The notes below the pieces were generated by a model. The model was not told the DNA's origin. It searched no databases and saw nothing but the letters and a program-made list of their open reading frames with translations. From the NCBI RefSeq assembly GCF_027568575.1, contig NZ_JANUVP010000002.1: a DNA stretch of 64,000 nucleotides; one strand, given 5' to 3'. This stretch comes from Caldifermentibacillus hisashii. GTDB taxonomy: Bacteria > Bacillota > Bacilli > Bacillales > Caldibacillaceae. Positions 1-8,091 of the stretch are shown here, piece by piece (within the stretch, counting starts at the first letter, position 1; every line of letters begins with the position of its first letter). The translations under genes were made by a program, and so were the position numbers.

Positions 1-227
1 TTCGATATATTTTTGATGAAATGATCAAACAATCAGGAATGAATAAACATATTCATCCACATATGATCAGACATTCTTTTGCAACCCATTTATTGAACCG
101 TGGCGCGGATTTACGAACGGTTCAAGAATTGCTCGGCCATTCTTCCATATCGTCTACTCAGACGTATACGCATCTTACAAAAGAGCATTTAAAAAAAACT
201 TATCTTGCACATCATCCGCGTGCTTGA
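1..227 (+). CDS. xerC: Tyrosine recombinase XerC/CodV, C-terminal part (5' end outside window)
   Basis: This is the C-terminal catalytic end of a tyrosine site-specific recombinase; the reading frame is open from the window edge. It carries the His-x-x-Arg box (HMIRHSFATHLL), the second conserved histidine in LLGHSS, and the tyrosine nucleophile in TQTYTHL. The family resolves chromosome dimers at dif together with XerD. It sits immediately upstream of hslV, hslU and codY, the order of the B. subtilis codV-codW-codX-codY operon, so this should be the CodV/XerC paralogue rather than XerD. Only about 75 residues are visible, so the N-terminal SAM-like domain cannot be assessed. Confidence 0.9.
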   Translation, partial: RYIFDEMIKQSGMNKHIHPHMIRHSFATHLLNRGADLRTVQELLGHSSISSTQTYTHLTKEHLKKTYLAHHPRA

Positions 228-245
228 GTAAAAGGAGGCATGGGA

Positions 246-788
246 GTGGAACAATTTCACGCAACAACTATTTTCGCCATTCATCATAATGGCAAGGGTG
301 CAATGGCTGGTGATGGTCAGGTAACTTTAGGGAACTCCGTTGTAATGAAACATACAGCTAGAAAAGTGCGGAGACTTTATGGCGGCAAAGTATTGGCAGG
401 TTTTGCCGGCTCAGTCGCTGATGCATTCACTCTTTTTGAAATGTTTGAAGGAAAATTAGAAGAATTTAACGGGAACTTGCAAAGAGCCGCAGTGGAATTG
501 GCGAAACTTTGGAGGAGTGACCGGGTATTACGAAAGTTGGAAGCAATGCTCATTGTCATGGATAAAAAGGAAATGCTACTTATATCGGGCACAGGTGAAG
601 TGATTGAACCGGATGATGATATTCTAGCAATTGGGTCCGGTGGAAATTATGCATTGGCTGCTGGAAGAGCGCTAAAACAATTTGCCGGTGAAAGTCTGTC
701 AGCTAAAGAAATTGCAAAAGCGTCCTTAGAGATCGCTGCAAACATTTGTGTTTTTACAAATGGAAACATTATTGTTGAAGAGATTTAA
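246..788 (+). CDS. hslV: ATP-dependent protease proteolytic subunit HslV (CodW/ClpQ)
   Basis: HslV forms a double hexameric peptidase chamber fed by the HslU unfoldase. The core is unmistakable (GDGQVTLG, GFAGSVADAFTLFE, AIGSGGNYALAAGRAL). I chose GTG at 246, giving 180 residues, because it lies 7 bases after GGAGG at 234-238; an ATG at 240 is only 1 base from it. The protein then begins Met-Glu-Gln-Phe-His-Ala-Thr-Thr. In most bacteria the nucleophilic threonine directly follows Met, so the usual Thr is preceded here by five residues, as in other bacilli. B. subtilis CodW is reported to use an N-terminal serine, which is absent here. It is 12 bases past codV and 30 bases before hslU. Confidence 0.95.
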   Translation: MEQFHATTIFAIHHNGKGAMAGDGQVTLGNSVVMKHTARKVRRLYGGKVLAGFAGSVADAFTLFEMFEGKLEEFNGNLQRAAVELAKLWRSDRVLRKLEAMLIVMDKKEMLLISGTGEVIEPDDDILAIGSGGNYALAAGRALKQFAGESLSAKEIAKASLEIAANICVFTNGNIIVEEI

Positions 789-818
789 CGACGGGGTTCA
801 TTTAAGGAGTGAAACAAA

Positions 819-2237
819 ATGGTTGAAATGAAAAAGTCTATTGAATTAACTCCGCGGCAAATAGTCGAGAGGTTAGATCAATTTATCGTTGGTCAAACGG
901 CGGCAAAAAGAGCTGTAGCCATTGCACTACGTAATCGATACCGAAGAAGTTTATTGCCTGACAAAATTCGTGATGAGATTATTCCAAAAAATATTTTAAT
1001 GATTGGTCCGACCGGTGTTGGTAAAACGGAAATAGCAAGAAGAATTGCCAAATTGGTAAAAGCGCCGTTCGTAAAGGTTGAAGCGACTAAGTTTACAGAA
1101 GTAGGCTATGTTGGACGTGATGTCGAATCCATGGTTCGTGACCTAGTGGAAACGAGCGTACGGTTAGTGAAACAAGAAATGATGCTACAAGTAAAAGAAA
1201 AAGCAGAAGAAAATGCAAATAATCGTCTTGTCGACATTCTCGTTCCATCCGGCAAAAAAGAAACGAATTTTAAAAACCCGTTTGAAATGTTGTTTGGTAA
1301 TAGCAGTCAACCGAATCAAGAGGAACAGTTGAAAAATGATTCAGATGAATTAAACAGAGCTGAAAAGAGAAGATTGATCCGGGAAAAACTTGCGAATGGT
1401 GAATTAGAAGAGGAAATTGTTACCATCGAAATCGAAGAACAACAACCTTCCATGTTTGATATGTTTCAGGGGACCGGCATTGAACAGATGGGTATGAATA
1501 TGCAGGATGCTCTAACTAGCCTGTTACCTAAAAAGAAAAAGAAAAGAAAACTGCCGGTAAAAGATGCACGAAAAATATTAATTAATGAGGAAGCAAACAA
1601 ACTTATTGATATGGATGAGGTTATCCAAGAAGCAATTTTCCGTGCTGAACAAACCGGTATCATCTTCATTGATGAAATTGATAAAATTACCAGCAAAAGT
1701 TCAAATAATTCAGCTGACGTTTCCAGGGAAGGTGTACAGCGGGATATTTTACCAATTGTTGAAGGTTCAACCGTTGTAACGAAATATGGTCCGGTAAAAA
1801 CGGATCACATATTATTTATTGCAGCAGGTGCGTTCCATACGGCAAAACCATCGGACTTGATCCCTGAGTTACAGGGAAGATTTCCAATCCGTGTTGAGCT
1901 CAATAAATTACTAATTGAAGATTTCATTCGGATTCTTGTTGAGCCGAATAATGCCATTATCAAACAATATGTTGCATTATTGGAAACAGAAGGTATAAAA
2001 ATAGAATTTTCTGACGATGCTATTCATAGAATTGCTGAAGTTGCATTTGAAGTAAATCAACAAACAGATAATATTGGAGCAAGAAGATTACATACAATCA
2101 TGGAAAAATTACTTGAGGATCTCTCATTTGAGGCTCCTGAGATTTCGCTGGAGAAAATTGTAATAAATGCCCAATATGTTGACGAAAAACTTGAAGTTAT
2201 CGTAAAAGATAAGGATTTAAGTCGATTTATTCTCTAG
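819..2237 (+). CDS. hslU: ATP-dependent protease ATPase subunit HslU (CodX/ClpY)
   Basis: This is a 472-residue AAA+ unfoldase that recognises, unfolds and threads substrates into HslV. Walker A is GPTGVGKTE (about residues 65-73) and Walker B is IIFIDEIDK (about 286-294). The HslU-specific I domain lies between them and is rich in Glu and Lys. Sensor and arginine-finger regions follow (ELQGRFPIRVEL), and the C-terminus ends in DLSRFIL, the conserved tail that docks into HslV pockets. The start is ATG 819 behind AAGGAG. The cytoplasmic complex would be co-expressed with hslV and codY from the codV operon. Length and motifs are normal, with nothing broken. Confidence 0.97.
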   Translation: MVEMKKSIELTPRQIVERLDQFIVGQTAAKRAVAIALRNRYRRSLLPDKIRDEIIPKNILMIGPTGVGKTEIARRIAKLVKAPFVKVEATKFTEVGYVGRDVESMVRDLVETSVRLVKQEMMLQVKEKAEENANNRLVDILVPSGKKETNFKNPFEMLFGNSSQPNQEEQLKNDSDELNRAEKRRLIREKLANGELEEEIVTIEIEEQQPSMFDMFQGTGIEQMGMNMQDALTSLLPKKKKKRKLPVKDARKILINEEANKLIDMDEVIQEAIFRAEQTGIIFIDEIDKITSKSSNNSADVSREGVQRDILPIVEGSTVVTKYGPVKTDHILFIAAGAFHTAKPSDLIPELQGRFPIRVELNKLLIEDFIRILVEPNNAIIKQYVALLETEGIKIEFSDDAIHRIAEVAFEVNQQTDNIGARRLHTIMEKLLEDLSFEAPEISLEKIVINAQYVDEKLEVIVKDKDLSRFIL

Positions 2238-2314
2238 CAGTGCTTCAACACCTGCAATTTAGCAATGTCGAAATAATATTCAAAGCAAAATTCAAATTAT
2301 TAGGAGGAAGAATA

Positions 2315-3091
2315 ATGGAACTATTATCAAGAACAAGAAAGATTAATGCAATGTTACAAAGCGCAGGAGCAAAACCAGTTAACTTTAAGGAAATGTCGGA
2401 AACCTTATGTGAAGTTATTGATGCAAATGTGTTTATCGTAAGCAGAAGAGGAAAATTATTAGGATATGCCATTACCGAGCAAATTGAAAACGATCGAATG
2501 AAACAAATGTTAGAAGATCGTCAATTCCCGGAAGAATATACAAAGAGTTTATTCAATGTTATTGAAACAACAGCAAACATAGATGTAAACAGTGAATACA
2601 CTGCATTTCCAGTCGAAAATAAAGAACTATTTAATACAGGTTTAACGACTATTGTACCAATTAACGGCGGTGGCGAGAGATTGGGAACATTAATTCTTTC
2701 CCGTTTAGGTCGTGAATTTAATAATGATGATCTGCTTTTAGCTGAATATGGTGCTACTGTTGTCGGTATGGAAATTTTACGCGAAAAATCGGAAGAAATT
2801 GAAGAAGAAGCACGCAGTAAAGCAGTTGTGCAAATGGCAATCAGTTCACTTTCTTATAGTGAATTAGAAGCAATTGAACATATTTTTGAGGAATTAAACG
2901 GAAAAGAAGGTCTACTTGTCGCATCGAAAATTGCCGACCGAGTAGGAATTACCCGTTCAGTCATCGTCAATGCATTGAGAAAATTAGAAAGTGCCGGTGT
3001 CATCGAATCTCGTTCTTTAGGTATGAAAGGTACGTTTATTAAAGTATTGAACGATAAGTTTTTAGAAGAACTTGAAAAAGTTAGATCATAA
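2315..3091 (+). CDS. codY: GTP/branched-chain amino acid sensing global repressor CodY
   Basis: CodY is a dimeric repressor that binds GTP and branched-chain amino acids and silences starvation, competence and motility genes while nutrients are abundant. The start is ATG 2315 (MELLSRTRKIN), directly behind AGGAGG; upstream in-frame codons are not part of the family. That gives 258 residues. The N-terminal two thirds is the GAF domain. The C-terminal winged helix is seen in ASKIADRVGITRSVIVNALRKLESAGVIESRSLG, where VGITRSVIVNALRKL is the recognition helix. It is followed by a terminator and then the fla/che operon, the same neighbourhood as in B. subtilis, where CodY represses flagellar genes. 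Confidence 0.98.
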   Translation: MELLSRTRKINAMLQSAGAKPVNFKEMSETLCEVIDANVFIVSRRGKLLGYAITEQIENDRMKQMLEDRQFPEEYTKSLFNVIETTANIDVNSEYTAFPVENKELFNTGLTTIVPINGGGERLGTLILSRLGREFNNDDLLLAEYGATVVGMEILREKSEEIEEEARSKAVVQMAISSLSYSELEAIEHIFEELNGKEGLLVASKIADRVGITRSVIVNALRKLESAGVIESRSLGMKGTFIKVLNDKFLEELEKVRS

Positions 3092-3110
3092 TAAATAAAT
3101 TATTGAATGA

Positions 3111-3199
3111 AAGAGTGCGGCCATGCCTAGTTCTTTTTTCACAGGACATTATGTTCCTAGTGGATAAGAGCAGGAAGATGGTCGCGCTTTTTCTTTTTG
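3111..3199 (+). terminator. Rho-independent terminator after codY
   Basis: The arms AGTGCGGCCAT (3114-3124) and ATGGTCGCGCT (3178-3188) pair over 11 positions with two G-U pairs, and are followed by TTTTTCTTTTT. The long interior contains a second small hairpin (AGGA/TCCT). This separates the codY transcript from the flagellar operon. Confidence 0.75.
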
Positions 3200-3290
3200 A
3201 AATTTTTGTCACAATAGAAGGAAAATTACTATGATATGTCGAATAATAAAAAACAATGTCATTTTTTTTAGTAATAATGGCATGATTTTT

Positions 3291-3318
3291 TTGTTCACAT
3301 AGGAAAAATAGGTAGAAT
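3291..3318 (+). promoter_or_regulatory. Candidate sigma-A promoter of the fla/che operon
   Basis: A -35-like TTGTTC (3291-3296) and a -10-like TAGAAT (3313-3318) are spaced by 16 bases, about 125 bases upstream of flgB. The 3200-3443 gap is very AT-rich and must hold the operon promoter, since a terminator lies before it. In B. subtilis this operon has sigma-A and sigma-D promoters; I could not find a convincing sigma-D site (TAAA-N15-GCCGATAT) or a clean CodY box. Confidence 0.45.
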
Positions 3319-3443
3319 TACCTATGAATATATTGGGACCTCTTATAGACATTATCTACATTACGATTTAAAATAGATGAAGAATGCGAAATTTGTCGTA
3401 TATATGTGTTTTATGTCAATTTGATGACAAGGAGTAGACTGGG

Positions 3444-3845
3444 ATGAAAATATTTTCTGATACAATTTCTATTTTGGGTCAAGCACTGGATTACTCAACA
3501 ACAAAACAAAAAGTTATTTCGCAAAATATTGCCAATGTTGACACGCCAAATTATAAGGCACAAGAGGCATTACCTTTTAAAACCGTATTAAAAAATGAGC
3601 TAAAAAACACAAATCACTTATCTGCACAAATAACAAACAATAAACATATACCCTTCCCACCTTCAGAAAATGGAACTGTAACAATTGTAAAAAATAATAT
3701 CCAATATAATGAAAGCGGCAATAGTGTCGATGTCGATCAAGAAATGACAAAATTGGCGGAAAACCAAATTTATTACAATGCATTAATCGATAGAATAAGC
3801 GGGAAGTTTCAAACGCTCCAATCGGTTATTAAGGGAGGAAAATAA
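3444..3845 (+). CDS. flgB: Flagellar proximal rod protein FlgB
   Basis: FlgB is one of the rod proteins joining the MS ring to the hook. The 133-residue product shows the flagellar rod signature near the N-terminus (QNIANVDTPNYKAQE), which mediates axial coiled-coil packing, and a C-terminal heptad segment ending LQSVIKGGK. Length matches the family. The start is ATG behind AAGGAG. It is the first gene of the fla/che operon, after a long AT-rich promoter region, and is 2 bases from flgC. Export is through the flagellar type III apparatus, so no Sec signal peptide is expected or seen. Confidence 0.96.
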   Translation: MKIFSDTISILGQALDYSTTKQKVISQNIANVDTPNYKAQEALPFKTVLKNELKNTNHLSAQITNNKHIPFPPSENGTVTIVKNNIQYNESGNSVDVDQEMTKLAENQIYYNALIDRISGKFQTLQSVIKGGK

Positions 3846-3847
3846 AA

Positions 3848-4291
3848 TTGTTTTCAGGTCTGAACATTACTTCCAGTGCATTGACAGCACAAAGATTACG
3901 GATGGATGTAATATCGTCAAATGTTGCCAATGTTGACTCTACCCGTGCAGAATACGTAAATGGCAGTTGGGTTCCTTATCGCCGGAAAATGGTTGTTCTG
4001 GAACCAAAGGGTGAACAATTTTCAACTTTATTAAATAAGGCGATGAATAAAGATACGGTAACCTCGGGTGTAAAAGTTTCAAGAATTGTAGAAGACGAAA
4101 CTCCTTATAAACTTGTTTATAACCCTGACCATCCTGATGCGAATGAAAATGGTTATGTACAGATGCCAAATGTGGATCCTCTAAAGGAAATGGTTGATTT
4201 AATTAGTGCAACAAGATCTTATGAAGCGAATGTTACCGTCTTTAATGCTTCAAAATCAATGTTAGTTAAAGCATTGGACATTGGAAAATAG
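3848..4291 (+). CDS. flgC: Flagellar proximal rod protein FlgC
   Basis: This is a 147-residue rod protein assembled with FlgB, FliE and the distal rod. The N-terminus has the rod signature (SSNVANVDSTRAEYVNG), and the C-terminus has the family motif PNVDPLKEMVDLISATRSYEANVTVFNASK. The start is TTG 3848, 9 bases after GGGAGG, immediately following the flgB stop. Translational coupling with flgB is likely. Exported by the flagellar type III system, it has no cleavable signal. It is a complete, ordinary family member. Confidence 0.96.
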   Translation: MFSGLNITSSALTAQRLRMDVISSNVANVDSTRAEYVNGSWVPYRRKMVVLEPKGEQFSTLLNKAMNKDTVTSGVKVSRIVEDETPYKLVYNPDHPDANENGYVQMPNVDPLKEMVDLISATRSYEANVTVFNASKSMLVKALDIGK

Positions 4292-4359
4292 GTATATGGT
4301 GAATGAATGATAGATACATAGTTTTTCGCTAGTAAAATCAAATTACGGAGGTGTTATTA

Positions 4360-4659
4360 TTGGCAATCAACCCGATTTCTCTGAATGTCGGTGCTGTTTC
4401 GGAGGCGAGTCATTCGGCAGTTACTCCGTATAAAGCGCAAAAAACATTCTCGAATTTTTTAAAGGATGCCATTAATCAAGTAAATGATGCTCAAATACAG
4501 TCTGACAACTTAACAAAGAAAATGGCTTTAGGAGAAAACGTAGAATTGCATGATGTTATGATTGCTTCCCAAAAGGCTTCCATTACATTACAGGCAACAA
4601 TGGAAGTACGTAATAAAGTAGTTGAAGCTTACCAAGAAATTATGAGAATGCAAGTCTAA
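4360..4659 (+). CDS. fliE: Flagellar hook-basal body complex protein FliE
   Basis: FliE is the adapter between the MS ring and the rod and is among the first substrates of flagellar export. The chosen start is TTG 4360, six bases past GGAGGTG (4347-4353), giving 99 residues; a GTG at 4351 overlaps the Shine-Dalgarno sequence and is less likely. The C-terminal half carries the conserved FliE region (LHDVMIASQKASITLQATMEVRNKVVEAYQEIMRMQV), two helices matching the rod coiled-coil domain. It lies between flgC and fliF, its usual place. Confidence 0.95.
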   Translation: MAINPISLNVGAVSEASHSAVTPYKAQKTFSNFLKDAINQVNDAQIQSDNLTKKMALGENVELHDVMIASQKASITLQATMEVRNKVVEAYQEIMRMQV

Positions 4660-4715
4660 AAAGCAAAAGATATTTGAGGTACTTTAATTAAAAATCACTG
4701 TTCGGAGAGAGATAG

Positions 4716-6314
4716 ATGAAAGAAACGTTGCAAAACACAATAGAGAAAATAAAAAATAATTGGCAGGGGAAAACAAAACGTCATAAGTTCCTTTTGATCG
4801 GTTCAATTATTTTATTTATTATAATTGTTTCTGTTCTTGTTTTTTTTACTACGAGAACAACGATGGTTCCTTTATACAGTAATCTCACTCCAGCAGAAAC
4901 AGGGAGCATAAAAGAGGCGCTAGATGCAAAAGGGATTCGATCTGAAATTACAGATGGCGGTACGACAATAAACGTACCTAAAGAATCTGTTAACACATTA
5001 CTTGTGGAACTGGCGGCAGAAGGAATTCCTAAAACAGGCAGTATCGATTACTCATTTTTTAGTGAAAACGCCGGGCTTGGCATGACAGATAATGAGTTTG
5101 ATGTCATGAAATTGGATGCTATGCAAACCGAGCTGGCCAACTTGATTAAAAGCATTGACGGAATTAAAGATGCAAATGTCATGATTACCCTTCCGGAAAA
5201 TGGCATCTTTGTCAAGGACCAAAATGAAGAAGCTTCCGCATCAATTGTGTTAACAACAGAATCCGGATACGATTTTTCGGAAGGACAAATTAAAGCATTG
5301 TATACACTTGTATCAAAATCAGTACCAAACCTTCCTACTGATAATATCGTCATCATGGATCAAAATTTTGAGTACTATGACTTAGAAAATGCAAAAAATT
5401 CTTCAAATGGAACAGATTTACAAAATCAATTTGCTGTTAAAAAAGAAATAGAACGTGATATACAACGGCAGGTTCAGAGCATGCTGGGTACGTTGATGGG
5501 TCAAAATAAAGTAGCTGTATCGGTGACGGCCGATATCGACTTTACACAAGAGAGCCGTGAAGAAAACCTAGTCGAACCTGTTGATGAAGAAAATATGGAA
5601 GGAATTGCTGTCAGCGCTCAACGAATTAGTGAAACATACACAGGTGAAAATGCCGCAAACGGTGGCGTTCCACAAGCAGAAGATACCGGAGATACTTTGA
5701 CCGGTTATACGGAAGGAACAACAGGTAATGGGGATTACGAAAAAACGGAAGAAACGATCAATTATGAAGTGAATAAAATCCGTAAAGAAATTGTTGAAAG
5801 TCCTTTTAAAATTCGCGACTTGGGAATCCAAGTGATTGTTGAACCGCCAAATGCCAAAAGTCCCGATTCTGTTTCGACGGAGGTAGAGCAAGCAATTCAG
5901 GATATGTTAAGCACAATTGTCCGTACATCGATTGATAAATCCGATAATAATGCTAATTTGACCGATGCGGATATTGAAAATAAAATTTCTGTCACTTTCC
6001 AACCGTTATTAGGAAAAGCGACGAATCCAAGTCAAACAACAGAAAGTAGTTTTCCTGTTTGGGGTTATATCGTTATCGGTATTCTTGCACTTGTGATTAT
6101 TGTTTTACTCATTTTGTTTTTACGTAAACGACGGGAAGAACTAGAGGTTGAAGAAGAAGTTATTGAAACAAAACAAGAACCGCTATATGTTCCGGATTTA
6201 AATGAACCGAAAGAAACAGAAGAAATGATTAGAAAGAACCAAATTGAAAAGATGGCAAAAGAAAAACCAGATGAATTTGTCAAACTAATACGTACATGGC
6301 TTTCTCAAGAGTAA
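4716..6314 (+). CDS. fliF: Flagellar MS-ring protein FliF
   Basis: FliF builds the membrane-embedded MS ring on which the switch, rod and export gate assemble. The 532-residue protein has a first transmembrane helix at about residues 26-46, then a YscJ/FliF periplasmic-type domain (VPLYSNLTPAETGSIKEAL) and the FliF C-terminal region with a Gly/Thr-rich loop. A second transmembrane helix at about 450-470 is followed by a short cytoplasmic tail ending FVKLIRTWLSQE, the segment that binds FliG. It starts at ATG 4716 behind GGAGAG and is 12 bases from fliG. Complete and normal in length. Confidence 0.97.
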   Translation: MKETLQNTIEKIKNNWQGKTKRHKFLLIGSIILFIIIVSVLVFFTTRTTMVPLYSNLTPAETGSIKEALDAKGIRSEITDGGTTINVPKESVNTLLVELAAEGIPKTGSIDYSFFSENAGLGMTDNEFDVMKLDAMQTELANLIKSIDGIKDANVMITLPENGIFVKDQNEEASASIVLTTESGYDFSEGQIKALYTLVSKSVPNLPTDNIVIMDQNFEYYDLENAKNSSNGTDLQNQFAVKKEIERDIQRQVQSMLGTLMGQNKVAVSVTADIDFTQESREENLVEPVDEENMEGIAVSAQRISETYTGENAANGGVPQAEDTGDTLTGYTEGTTGNGDYEKTEETINYEVNKIRKEIVESPFKIRDLGIQVIVEPPNAKSPDSVSTEVEQAIQDMLSTIVRTSIDKSDNNANLTDADIENKISVTFQPLLGKATNPSQTTESSFPVWGYIVIGILALVIIVLLILFLRKRREELEVEEEVIETKQEPLYVPDLNEPKETEEMIRKNQIEKMAKEKPDEFVKLIRTWLSQE

Positions 6315-6326
6315 GGAGGTGATTTT

Positions 6327-7337
6327 TTGGCTGAAAAAAAAGAATTGACCGGAAAACAAAAAGCCGCTATCCTTCTCATCTCGCTTGGTCCCGACGTATC
6401 AGCATCTGTTTATAAATATTTAACAGAGGAAGAAATTGAAAAATTAACATTGGAAATTTCCACGATAAAAAATGTTACAGCTGATAAGAAAGAAGAAGTT
6501 ATTGAGGAATTCCATAATCTTGCCTTAGCTCAAGATTATATTTCACAAGGCGGGATCGGCTATGCAAAAATGATACTAGAGAAAGCTTTAGGAAGTGAGC
6601 AGGCAACAGCCATACTCAATCGTTTGACTTCAGCATTACAAGTGAGACCGTTTGATTTTGCCAGAAAAGCGGATCCAAATCAAATATTAAATTTTATTCA
6701 AAATGAGCATCCGCAAACGATCGCCTTAATTCTGTCCTATTTAGACGCTAACCAGGCAGCAACCATTTTGTCCAATTTACCTGAGGAAATGCAGGCGGAT
6801 GTTGCTAGGAGAATAGCTTTAATGGACAGCACATCACCGGAAGTAATTTATGAGGTAGAACAAATTTTGGAACAAAAACTTTCCGCAACATTTACGCATG
6901 ATTATACGCAAACCGGTGGTATAGAGGCGATTGTGGAAGTATTGAACGGTGTCGATCGGGCGACAGAGAGAACAATACTCGAAGGTTTGGAAAAGAAAGA
7001 TCCTGAGCTGGCAGAGGAAATTAAGAAACGGATGTTTGTCTTTGAAGATATTGTCACTCTTGATAATCGTGCTATTCAAATGATTATTCGAGATTGCGAA
7101 AATGAAGACTTACTGCTTGCACTAAAAGTCGCCAGTGATGAAGTGAAAGAAATCATCTTTCGAAATATGTCAACACGGATGCGTGATACATTTAAAGAAG
7201 AACTTGAGATTATGGGGCCTGTCCGTTTACGTGATGTTGAGGAGGCACAAGGAAGGATCGTTTCGATCATTCGTGGACTGGAAGAAGCAGGAGAAATCAT
7301 TATTGTTCGTGGGGGAGGAGATGATATCATTGTCTAA
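6327..7337 (+). CDS. fliG: Flagellar motor switch protein FliG
   Basis: FliG is the C-ring protein that transmits torque from the stator and interacts with FliF and FliM. The 336-residue product has an N-terminal FliF-binding domain (GKQKAAILLISLG), the middle domain with the EHPQ motif (NEHPQTIALILSYL, about residues 127-140) and a C-terminal torque domain with charged helices (DCENEDLLLALK, MRDTFKEELE). The start is TTG 6327, with AAGGAGGTGAT just upstream. Its end overlaps the start of fliH, suggesting coupling. Complete. Confidence 0.97.
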   Translation: MAEKKELTGKQKAAILLISLGPDVSASVYKYLTEEEIEKLTLEISTIKNVTADKKEEVIEEFHNLALAQDYISQGGIGYAKMILEKALGSEQATAILNRLTSALQVRPFDFARKADPNQILNFIQNEHPQTIALILSYLDANQAATILSNLPEEMQADVARRIALMDSTSPEVIYEVEQILEQKLSATFTHDYTQTGGIEAIVEVLNGVDRATERTILEGLEKKDPELAEEIKKRMFVFEDIVTLDNRAIQMIIRDCENEDLLLALKVASDEVKEIIFRNMSTRMRDTFKEELEIMGPVRLRDVEEAQGRIVSIIRGLEEAGEIIIVRGGGDDIIV

Positions 7338-8091
7338 CGTTGTTAAAAGAACCAATACAGATGAAATGGAAGAAAAAATAACGATCCGTTTACTGACAAT
7401 GAATCGTTCAAGACAACCACACGAAGAAACAGACGGTTCCATTCAACCTCTTCAAAATAATGAACAAATCGAAAAGGCTACTAAAGAAGCAAATTTAATT
7501 GTTGAACGTGCGAATCAAGAAGCAGAACAAATTCGCCGGCAAATAGAAAAAGAAAAACAGTTATTTGCCAAAGAAAAAGAGAAAATATACCAACAAGCTC
7601 ATCATGAAGGTTATACAAAAGGAATTCAACTTGGTCAAGAAAAAGGTTATCGGAAAGTGGAAGAACTTATTCAATTTGCAAAGTCCATTGTTGATGATGC
7701 AAAGATTGAATATCAAAAATGTGTCGATAAATCCGAACAAACAATCTTGACTTTAAGTCTTAAAGTTGCTGAAAAAATTCTTTGCTCAAGTTTACATGAA
7801 AATGAAGAAAGGTTTTTACCGTTAGTAAAAAAGGCAATTGATGAAGTGAAAAATTATAAAGAGGTTCAAATATATGTAAATCCGAGCCGTTACGCCTTAC
7901 TTGTCAAGAAAAAAGATGAACTTTTGCCTCATTTTCATGATGGACAACTATATATTTATCCTGATGAAAATTTATCAGAAACGGGCTGTATTATTGAAAC
8001 GGATGGATTACGGATGGATGTCGGCCTTGATACCCAACTCCGGGAAATAAAAAAGAAATTGTTTGAACTATTCATTGGTGATGAAGAATGA
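7330..8091 (+). CDS. fliH: Flagellar export ATPase regulator FliH
   Basis: FliH is the negative regulator/stator of the FliI ATPase, linking it to the C-ring. The likely start is TTG 7330 (MSNVVKR), 11 bases after GGAGG; ATG 7321 sits 2 bases from it. Both overlap the 3' end of fliG. The 253-residue protein has a Gln/Glu-rich coiled-coil region (about residues 45-100) and a C-terminal FliH/YscL/V-ATPase E-type domain (ILTLSLKVAEKIL, QIYVNPSRYALL). The last four bases overlap fliI (ATGA). Weak conservation is usual for this family; identity rests on domain pattern and synteny. Confidence 0.9.
   Translation: MSNVVKRTNTDEMEEKITIRLLTMNRSRQPHEETDGSIQPLQNNEQIEKATKEANLIVERANQEAEQIRRQIEKEKQLFAKEKEKIYQQAHHEGYTKGIQLGQEKGYRKVEELIQFAKSIVDDAKIEYQKCVDKSEQTILTLSLKVAEKILCSSLHENEERFLPLVKKAIDEVKNYKEVQIYVNPSRYALLVKKKDELLPHFHDGQLYIYPDENLSETGCIIETDGLRMDVGLDTQLREIKKKLFELFIGDEE

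Noticed and set aside
2240..2314. Longer CodY beginning at 2240
   Set aside because: CodY proteins begin MELLSRT; the AGGAGG directly precedes ATG 2315 and nothing supports the 25 extra residues.
3200..3443. Sigma-D promoter and CodY box upstream of flgB
   Set aside because: GTCGTATAT near 3395 resembles a sigma-D -10, but the nearest TAAA is about 22 bases away instead of about 15; no close match to AATTTTCWGAAAATT was found.
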